Source of the DNA: Methanosarcinales archaeon
GTDB lineage: Archaea; Halobacteriota; Methanosarcinia; Methanosarcinales; Methanogasteraceae
Direction: 5' to 3'
NCBI GenBank assembly: GCA_030594905.1
Contig: JAUVEF010000059.1
Location: 1 to 7,224 of the forward strand
Length of the DNA: 7,224 nucleotides
Below the pieces are notes generated by a model. The model did no database searches and had not been told where the DNA came from. It saw nothing but the letters and a program-made list of their open reading frames with translations. Shown here in pieces: positions 1-4,400 of the stretch. A program made the translations under genes and the position numbers. The stretch's first letter is position 1; each line of letters starts with the position of its first letter.

Positions 1-329
1 GGCGTGAAGAATGCGATCTTCTCTGCGTTGCGCCATTCACTGTTCTCATCAAAGAATGTGCGGTCGTCCGCCTGAGTTGCCTGCACTATGTTATTTACAC
101 GTCGTAGATTGCGCACATACTCATTATCAAGCTTGATGGTACCTGTATCATTGTCGTCATTCAAACTGTCTCTGAATACAGCCTCGTCATCGCTGGCAAG
201 ACACTGTAGTCCACGCAGCAAACTCGATTTTCCTTTGGCGTTCGGCGCAGTGATGCGATTGATCCCTTTTTGGATATCGAACGTATGAACACCTGTAAAT
301 CCACCTATGTTTTGCAGTTCCAGTTTCAT
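1..329 (-). CDS. SMC-like ATPase, N-terminal part (archaea-specific SMC-related type), cut by window edge
   Basis: Reading the minus strand gives 109 residues before the left edge. The protein opens with a strand motif (KLELQNIGG) typical of RecF/SMC-class ATPases, then KGINRITAPNAKGKSS. The P-loop is A28-P-N-A-K-G33-K34-S35, where alanine replaces the usual first glycine. After it come an acidic stretch (SDDEAVFRDSLNDDND), a GTIKLDNEYVRNLRR strand pair and a FFDENSEW segment. From memory, this order matches the N-terminal half of archaea-specific SMC-related proteins (ASRPs). That family also has a degenerate P-loop, a middle coiled coil and a C-terminal ABC half, but those parts lie outside the window. 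Such proteins bind ATP and are thought to act on DNA or chromosomes. I place the start at the second of two tandem ATGs because the GGTGA site ends 4 bases from it and only 1 base from the first (332). The gene follows the unknown protein by a short gap, so the two are probably co-transcribed. An SMC-like ATPase of another family, such as a defence ATPase, remains possible. Confidence 0.72.
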   Translation of the reverse strand, partial: MKLELQNIGGFTGVHTFDIQKGINRITAPNAKGKSSLLRGLQCLASDDEAVFRDSLNDDNDTGTIKLDNEYVRNLRRVNNIVQATQADDRTFFDENSEWRNAEKIAFFT

Positions 330-333
330 CATA

Positions 334-340
334 TCACCTT
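334..340 (-). promoter_or_regulatory. Shine-Dalgarno site of the SMC-like ATPase
   Basis: The minus strand reads AAGGTGA here. It contains GGTGA, the complement of the archaeal 16S rRNA 3' end. It ends 4 bases before the second ATG and 1 base before the first, so it favours the downstream ATG at 329. Confidence 0.6.
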
Positions 341-345
341 GGCGA

Positions 346-969
346 TTATTTCTCATAAAGGTCGCGTTCAGCCCGTTTTATATGCTCCCCAAAGCTCTTC
401 TTTCGCATCCGTTCGGTCAGCAGCACGCCCGGTTTCTTATCTAGTTCAAAGATCGTGTCGATCCGGTGCAATAACCCATGCGAAAGCGGTATTTTCTCGC
501 CTTCTTTTGTGTATATCAGTGCCCCCACGTCAGAATGTACTGTATCTGTGTATTCGGCAAGAAACATCTCCACTTCAGCCCGTTTACCGGATTGACCGGA
601 TGAGAAGAACCCTTTGCATTTATCCTTCTCGAAATCATAAGTATATTTGCGATAGTTGTCCCATTTCATATCCGATCGCTGTATGATTGACTCCCATTGC
701 TTGTCGGTAAGATCCTCTGGTTTTTCCGAGAGATCGCCCGACCCGATCTCCGGACCATGCAGTTCATCCAGCACCCGTCTTAGAAACGTATACCCAATCA
801 CGTTCCTGATCTTTTCATTGAATTCCATCTCGCCGAGGCGACCGGCGTCTTCGCGGATGGATGTGCCATCAACCACGTCAGTGAGCAGAATAAAGGCAAG
901 CGTACTCTGATAACTTGTGTGATCTTCGATGGTGGTACTTGTTATGTCAGAAGATTGTTTCCGGTTCAT
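346..969 (-). CDS. Unrecognised soluble protein paired with SMC-like ATPase
   Basis: This is a 207-residue protein that I do not recognise. It has no signal peptide, no membrane helix and no obvious metal-binding motif. The first ~20 residues are polar. Residues 21-75 look helical, with a hydrophobic patch (STLAFILLTDVV) followed by FNEKIRNVIGYTFLRRVLDEL. Residues 84-118 are tryptophan- and tyrosine-rich (DKQWESII, MKWDNYRKYTYDFEKDK), and the last 50 are basic and helical (LLTERMRKKSFGEHIKRAERDLYEK). An upstream ATG in frame at 1002 would add 11 residues. I prefer 969 because GGTGACCCAC precedes it with 5-base spacing and because a TATA-like box lies 40 bases upstream; a start at 1002 would sit almost on that box. 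The stop is followed 13-16 bases later by the SMC-like ATPase, so the two form an operon and probably act together. In haloarchaea some SMC-like genes are also paired with small helical partners (RdfA), but I see no convincing sequence match. The gene itself is secure; its function is unknown. Confidence 0.85.
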   Translation of the reverse strand: MNRKQSSDITSTTIEDHTSYQSTLAFILLTDVVDGTSIREDAGRLGEMEFNEKIRNVIGYTFLRRVLDELHGPEIGSGDLSEKPEDLTDKQWESIIQRSDMKWDNYRKYTYDFEKDKCKGFFSSGQSGKRAEVEMFLAEYTDTVHSDVGALIYTKEGEKIPLSHGLLHRIDTIFELDKKPGVLLTERMRKKSFGEHIKRAERDLYEK

Positions 970-974
970 GTGGG

Positions 975-979
975 TCACC
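975..979 (-). promoter_or_regulatory. Shine-Dalgarno site that fixes the start of the unknown protein
   Basis: GGTGA on the minus strand lies 5 bases before the ATG at 969. The alternative in-frame ATG at 1002 has only a weak AGGTTGA 11 bases upstream. This site therefore selects the shorter 207-residue product. Confidence 0.65.
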
Positions 980-1004
980 AATAAAGTACTATTTCTTTGC
1001 ATCG

Positions 1005-1020
1005 TATATTATTTCAACCT
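1005..1020 (-). promoter_or_regulatory. Archaeal TATA box driving the unknown protein/SMC-like operon
   Basis: The minus strand reads AGGTTGAAATAATATA, with an A/T box (AAATAATATA, 1014-1005) preceded by a purine-rich BRE-like stretch. Its centre is about 40 bases before the ATG at 969. With the usual archaeal spacing of about 25 bases, transcription would start near 983, leaving a leader of about 14 bases that just covers the GGTGA site. This is inferred from sequence only. Confidence 0.5.
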
Positions 1021-1130
1021 TTCGGGTGGCGGGGGCGGCTGGGTGCTCCGTTTGTGGTTTTTTGGTGCCAGAGGAAAGAGTGGCGAGTATAACCGGGCGA
1101 CTGGATGATGCTAATATTGGTGTTATCCAC
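1021..1130. other. Intergenic stretch without a supported gene; G-rich patch
   Basis: I see no supported gene between the minus-strand promoter and the decayed vWA gene end. Positions 1024-1043 are strongly G-rich on the plus strand (GGG, GG, GGGGG, GG, GGG separated by 1-2 bases) and could fold into a two-tetrad G-quadruplex. A T6 run at 1067-1072 on the plus strand has no plus-strand gene before it. Long open frames cross this stretch on both strands, but they lack Shine-Dalgarno sites and recognisable protein character. Confidence 0.3.
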
Positions 1131-1185
1131 GCACGTTCACTCATCCTTCCGCCGCAATCTCTCGCGCCCGTCTGGCAAGCACCTC
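1131..1185 (-). repeat. Left copy of ~55 bp direct repeat (vWA gene 3' end)
   Basis: This 55 bp stretch aligns with 1911-1967 in the same orientation. There are four mismatches and one 2-base gap (the AC of GCCGCAC-AATCT is missing here), giving roughly 89% identity by eye. The alignment stops sharply at 1185: beyond it the next 15 bases match at chance level. The two copies flank the toxin-antitoxin module. Confidence 0.85.
1141..1185 (-). pseudogene. Decayed 3' end of a vWA membrane-protein gene
   Basis: On the minus strand this reads EVLARRAREI followed by AAEG and a TGA stop. The first ten residues are identical to the C-terminal cytoplasmic tail of the large vWA protein, which ends EVLARRAREIVRRKEE; only one silent change separates them. 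A 2-base deletion after the isoleucine codon shifts the frame, changing the last residues but still meeting a stop. The seven residues before EVL (PRPAVLV) are hydrophobic like the intact membrane helix (LALFLI), but the nucleotides no longer match, so homology there is doubtful. The rest of the gene is absent: the promoter of the plus-strand module begins about 30 bases further right. This is either the relic of a paralogous vWA gene or a duplicated gene end. Confidence 0.7.
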
Positions 1186-1213
1186 GACCAGAACGGCAGG
1201 TCTCGGACAGGAT

Positions 1214-1229
1214 CGGAAAGATATATAAA
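1214..1229 (+). promoter_or_regulatory. Archaeal BRE/TATA promoter of the toxin-antitoxin module
   Basis: CGGAAAG (BRE-like, 1214-1220) is followed directly by ATATATAAA (1221-1229), a near-ideal archaeal TATA box. Its centre is about 38 bases before the ATG at 1263. Transcription would begin near 1250, giving a leader of about 12 bases. Confidence 0.75.
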
Positions 1230-1244
1230 CGCGGCACAAGAGAA

Positions 1245-1262
1245 TGTGAACCTGTGTGAACC
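1245..1262 (+). repeat. Tandem 8 bp repeat TGTGAACC, candidate operator
   Basis: TGTGAACC occurs exactly at 1245-1252 and again at 1255-1262, separated by TG. The repeat period is 10 bases, about one helical turn. It covers the predicted transcription start and runs up to the ATG. That is where an autoregulating antitoxin would bind, and ribbon-helix-helix repressors often use short tandem sites. Chance is not excluded for 8 bases. Confidence 0.4.
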
Positions 1263-1562
1263 ATGACTGATTACAAGATAACTCCAGATCTTGCAAACCT
1301 CGCAAAACCGTTTTTGGATCTCGGTTTGTACGACTCGCCTGCAACATTCTTCAGAGATATAATCCGGGATGTGGTCAAGCACAAACTCGACCGCTATGAG
1401 TGCATCATCGAAAAGTTCGAAAGAAAGTATGGCATGGATTTTAGCGATTTTTCCAAAAAATTGGAGCGGGGGGCTGCGATAAAGGAAGAAGACGACTGGA
1501 TGGAATGGGAAGCTGCGATAAATATGCTTGGTGCATGGAAAAATACTATACGTCGGGTTTGA
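1263..1562 (+). CDS. Putative antitoxin, RHH-like N-terminus, partner of TumE-family toxin
   Basis: This is a 99-residue acidic, soluble protein. Residues 3-40 have a strand-helix-helix pattern: YKITPDL, then ANLAKPFLDLGLY, then SPATFFRDIIRDVVKHKL. This resembles a ribbon-helix-helix fold, with the short GLYDS turn between the helices. Residues 42-68 are a charged helix (RYECIIEKFERKYG), and the C-terminus is acidic and aromatic (EEDDWMEWEAAINMLGAW), as in toxin-binding tails. From memory, similar small proteins precede TumE/DUF6516 genes in methanogens. The gene starts at the first ATG after a strong TATA box. No clear Shine-Dalgarno site is present, which fits the short leader. Its TGA is followed at once by the ATG of the toxin gene, so the two are probably translationally coupled. 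The role is inferred mainly from its partner. The best-known TumE partner (TumA) is a helix-turn-helix protein, which this does not resemble. Confidence 0.88.
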   Translation: MTDYKITPDLANLAKPFLDLGLYDSPATFFRDIIRDVVKHKLDRYECIIEKFERKYGMDFSDFSKKLERGAAIKEEDDWMEWEAAINMLGAWKNTIRRV

Positions 1563-1901
1563 ATGCAACACAACGCATTAAAGATACTCAAACAGTCAAA
1601 GATTGTTGCTAAAATTATATCTATTGATTTTGATAGTATTGTGGGATATTCAACACTGAAAATTCGTGTCAAACTCACCAATCACTGGTATCTTCAGGTG
1701 TGGGAGCATGAGACACCGGTCATGAGGCGGTATGCATACCATGTTTTCGATGGTGATACTATGATTGTGCGGTGGGACAACGCGCCACACCACCGGGACA
1801 TTTCGACATTTCCACACCATAAACACGTAAGTGGAGAGATTGTCGAATCAGCGGAGATGCGGATTGGCAGCGCGCTTGTCGAAATCGAGAAGATGATGTA
1901 A
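1563..1901 (+). CDS. TumE-family (DUF6516-type) toxin
   Basis: The 112-residue protein carries the hallmark motifs of the TumE toxin family: RYAYH at 56-60, RWDNAPHH at 70-77 and FPHHKH at 83-88. The histidine cluster, with the conserved Arg and Asp, is the likely active or binding site. The family is annotated as the toxin part of type II toxin-antitoxin systems; I do not know of an established molecular target. The N-terminal half (KIISIDFD, STLKIRVKLTNHWYLQVWE) forms the usual strand-rich substrate-sheet region, and the C-terminus (SAEMRIGSALVEIEKMM) is a closing helix, so the protein looks full length. All key residues seem intact. The ATG follows the antitoxin stop with no gap and no separate Shine-Dalgarno site. 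The gene ends 15 bases before the end of the convergent vWA gene. I am confident about the family and less so about its present activity. Confidence 0.9.
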   Translation: MQHNALKILKQSKIVAKIISIDFDSIVGYSTLKIRVKLTNHWYLQVWEHETPVMRRYAYHVFDGDTMIVRWDNAPHHRDISTFPHHKHVSGEIVESAEMRIGSALVEIEKMM

Positions 1902-1910
1902 GCCGTCTAA

Positions 1911-1967
1911 GCCCATTCACTCCTCCTTCCGCCGCACAATCTCCCGCGCCCGTCTGGCAAGCACCTC
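1911..1967 (-). repeat. Right copy of ~57 bp direct repeat (functional vWA gene 3' end)
   Basis: This copy contains the last 16 sense codons, the stop codon and a few bases beyond the end of the large vWA gene. It aligns with 1131-1185 with four mismatches and one 2-base gap, in the same orientation. It is the intact copy, since the vWA reading frame runs through it to a TGA at 1917-1919. Confidence 0.85.
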
Positions 1968-4400
1968 AATTAAAAACAGTGCAAGCGCTGCAAGGATGAA
2001 CGATGTCTTCTGGCTCACCGGCTCGTACGTGGTTCTGACCGATCTCCGCTTCACATCGGTGAGCAGCATATCAGTCTCGCTCTCGTTATACACCCTTCCG
2101 CCGTGCAACTGGATGATTTTCTCCGCGTCCGGGTTCATACCGACATCCCTATACTCAATCGGATAGTTCACAGCGATCCCGTAGTCAGATAAGTAGTAAA
2201 CACCCTCTTCGTCCAGATCGATGCTCGTTTTGTATGTATTTTCAGCAATTCTTGAGATATCGAGTGCATCGCCGCCAAACACCATGTTTGGTATGGTATC
2301 AGACATAATGGTGATCTCGCAGATGTCGCCTAATGATATATCGTCTGCCTCTATGACAATGCCCTCCTCTGATCTCGGATCACCGATCGCCCAGTTGACC
2401 ACCGACGAGATCAGTTGCGAGTTGTTGCCAGTGTAAAGTGTGGAACTCCACTTGCCGCCGTTGTCCGTACTCCACGAAACGACCCGCCCAAGCCCGTATC
2501 TCCATGCGCAGACGATTGGCTTTCCTTCATCAGTCACAACAAGCCTCTTTGCGCCGAGTTTTGATGTAACGTCGTTGTAGCCGGTGATCGTGGCTGAGAT
2601 GTCAAGGTGCTCGGTTATGAAGTGTTTCTTTGTGAATGTCGAGACTGTGTATGTGCCAGACTCATCGGGCGGCGGCGTTGGCGTTGGCGCGGGTTCTCTA
2701 TCTGGCTGGGTGGTTGAGATTGCGACTGATGCAGGATATGTGGTCTGCTGATACGTGCCGTCTACATCGCGGGCGAGATCCTCGAATTTGGTCACTATGC
2801 TGTTTGGTGAACTCATCACATGGATGAAATGCATCCTTGTGTCTGCGTCATTCATCCGGGCAGCAACCGAGCGCGAACTCTCATAGATGCCCATGTCGAT
2901 ATTACCGTCTGATATGATGATCACGTCTTTTGAGCCGACTGAATTACTGAGCATCTCCTCTGCCATCGCCAGTCCTTGATCAAGCGTGGTTGTGAGCTCT
3001 CCTTTCGGCTCTATCGTCATTATCGTCTCTTTCAGCGACTCTCTTGCAGCATCGTTGCCGAGATATGTCAAACCAGACACCTCGTACGCCTTCCCGCCGA
3101 AAGCAACCATGCCCACGCGGTCATCCTTGAAGTCCTTGTCATCGAGGATGTCGATCATCAGCGCTTTCTCGTAATCAAGGAACTTGACCCCGGTGCCAAC
3201 GACAATCTCTGATAAAGACGTGCTTGCAGAGATATCCATGACAAACACGACGTCGTTCCTGCCGTAATACTCGCTCGGATACGACTTGACAGGAAGTATC
3301 TTCTCAAAATCAGAGTCCAGATAGTCACCACGGTCATACGACCGGTCTCCACCGACAACGACCAGCCCGCGACCATCGCTCACAAAATCCCGGAGCGCTT
3401 TAAGGTCGTCCGGCAGCATCGATTCGATGTATCGGTCATCGAGGATGACTGCTTTGTACTCATCCTGGACGGCAGATCCTGAGCCACTCACCGTGACATC
3501 GTAGAGGTCAGAGACAGTATCCTTAAGATTTGACTCTTCATCAGTGATCAGCAGGATCGCGGGCTTCGGAACGACGTACACTGACTTATCAAAGGCGTTG
3601 TTCAACTGGAAATGATCATCCCCCCCGGAGTCCGGGGTAACGCTCGCAGAGATGATATGGGTGCCAAGCGCTGTGAACGCATGAGTGATCGGGAGGATTT
3701 TTGTCCGGTCAAACTGCTCGATCTCGCTGTGGTATATGACCTCGTCGTCCACCTTGACCACCAGTTCGTACGCTGCGTGCGCTCCAGCCTGCTGCACCAC
3801 AATCCGAAACGTGTTCTTGTTTCCGACAATCACATTCTTGCTTCCGGCGACCCTGACGCTCACATCGTTGTGATCAGGGGACTGGCTGATTAGATAGACC
3901 GTTGTATTGGTTCCTGAGACAACTGAGACCGCGTCTGCCAGTCCGGCACCACAGTTGCTGTTTCCATCGCTCACAATGACGATATGGTCATTTCCCCGGG
4001 CATACTGCATGATTTTATCGCCAATCGGTGTTTGATCGCCTGAGAACGTCTTGACCTGCGCTGACGGATTACGGTCGTGTATGAAACCGTATACCTGGTC
4101 TGCAACAGTCGCATTGAAGAGATTCATGCTCGTGGACCGGTCATCAATGACCGTGATGGTCGGCTCAGCATCGGTTATCGTGTGTGTTGTCAGGGTGTAA
4201 GGGGCTGCAAGTGCGATGATGATTAAAGCTGCAACAACCATCCTGCTCAGGACGAGTATCTTTTTTGTGCTTTTTTTGAGATAATACGCGCCAATTAGGA
4301 GAATAGGGACGATTGCATAGAGGACCATCTGATCTACAAACATCATGCCGGTTATAGCGGTTATGTCAAGGAGGTTCATGACACTCATGATGTCTGCCAT
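1917..4400 (-). CDS. Membrane protein with two vWA domains (BatA/BatB-like)
   Basis: This 827-residue protein probably sits in the membrane with its bulk outside the cell. In order: two membrane helices at ~24-42 and ~53-71 around a basic KKSTKK loop; a first vWA domain (~80-175) with MIDAS D87-x-S89-x-S91, Thr124 and SDG at D145; an Ig-like strand-rich domain (~180-275); an amidotransferase-like fold (~278-372) with GGD where the catalytic Cys would be; a second vWA domain (~383-555) with DISAS at 389-393 and SDG at D498; a Pro/Thr linker (~568-580); a second amidotransferase-like part with AWRYGLGRVVSWSTD (~631-645); a VYYLSDYGIAVN strand segment like the BatA C-terminus; and a last membrane helix (~800-812) with a basic tail (ARRAREIVRRKEE). 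Such vWA domains bind metal and protein partners, typically in MoxR/Bat assemblies. The ATG overlaps the stop of the upstream gene by 1 base (TGATG) and has GGGGTGA 6 bases before it. An in-frame GTG at 4403 is the alternative start. Confidence 0.93.
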   Translation of the reverse strand: MADIMSVMNLLDITAITGMMFVDQMVLYAIVPILLIGAYYLKKSTKKILVLSRMVVAALIIIALAAPYTLTTHTITDAEPTITVIDDRSTSMNLFNATVADQVYGFIHDRNPSAQVKTFSGDQTPIGDKIMQYARGNDHIVIVSDGNSNCGAGLADAVSVVSGTNTTVYLISQSPDHNDVSVRVAGSKNVIVGNKNTFRIVVQQAGAHAAYELVVKVDDEVIYHSEIEQFDRTKILPITHAFTALGTHIISASVTPDSGGDDHFQLNNAFDKSVYVVPKPAILLITDEESNLKDTVSDLYDVTVSGSGSAVQDEYKAVILDDRYIESMLPDDLKALRDFVSDGRGLVVVGGDRSYDRGDYLDSDFEKILPVKSYPSEYYGRNDVVFVMDISASTSLSEIVVGTGVKFLDYEKALMIDILDDKDFKDDRVGMVAFGGKAYEVSGLTYLGNDAARESLKETIMTIEPKGELTTTLDQGLAMAEEMLSNSVGSKDVIIISDGNIDMGIYESSRSVAARMNDADTRMHFIHVMSSPNSIVTKFEDLARDVDGTYQQTTYPASVAISTTQPDREPAPTPTPPPDESGTYTVSTFTKKHFITEHLDISATITGYNDVTSKLGAKRLVVTDEGKPIVCAWRYGLGRVVSWSTDNGGKWSSTLYTGNNSQLISSVVNWAIGDPRSEEGIVIEADDISLGDICEITIMSDTIPNMVFGGDALDISRIAENTYKTSIDLDEEGVYYLSDYGIAVNYPIEYRDVGMNPDAEKIIQLHGGRVYNESETDMLLTDVKRRSVRTTYEPVSQKTSFILAALALFLIEVLARRAREIVRRKEE

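Noticed and set aside
21..75. Reading the 207-residue protein as a rod-determining factor (RdfA) because of its SMC-like neighbour
   Set aside because: Only the gene order is similar. The helical segment around FNEKIRNVIGYTFLRRVL gives a faint resemblance that does not continue, so no name was assigned. The coordinates given are residues of that protein, encoded within 346-969.
270..686. Plus-strand open frame of 138 codons
   Set aside because: It lies opposite the unknown protein and the ATPase start, has no Shine-Dalgarno site or promoter, and has a Ser/Arg/Cys-rich composition typical of an antisense shadow frame.
915..1259. Plus-strand open frame of 114 codons across the divergent promoter region
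   Set aside because: It overlaps the N-terminus of the minus-strand gene, the promoters on both sides and the decayed vWA end. It has no ribosome site and no recognisable fold.
1137..1571. Minus-strand open frame of 144 codons opposite the antitoxin
   Set aside because: It is antisense to a well-supported antitoxin gene, with a Cys/Phe/Ser-rich shadow composition. The vWA relic lies in the neighbouring frame (the one ending at 1141), not this one.
2670..2700. Low-complexity GGCGTTGGCGTTGGCGC-type repeat
   Set aside because: It simply encodes the Pro/Thr linker between the second vWA domain and the C-terminal half of the large membrane protein.
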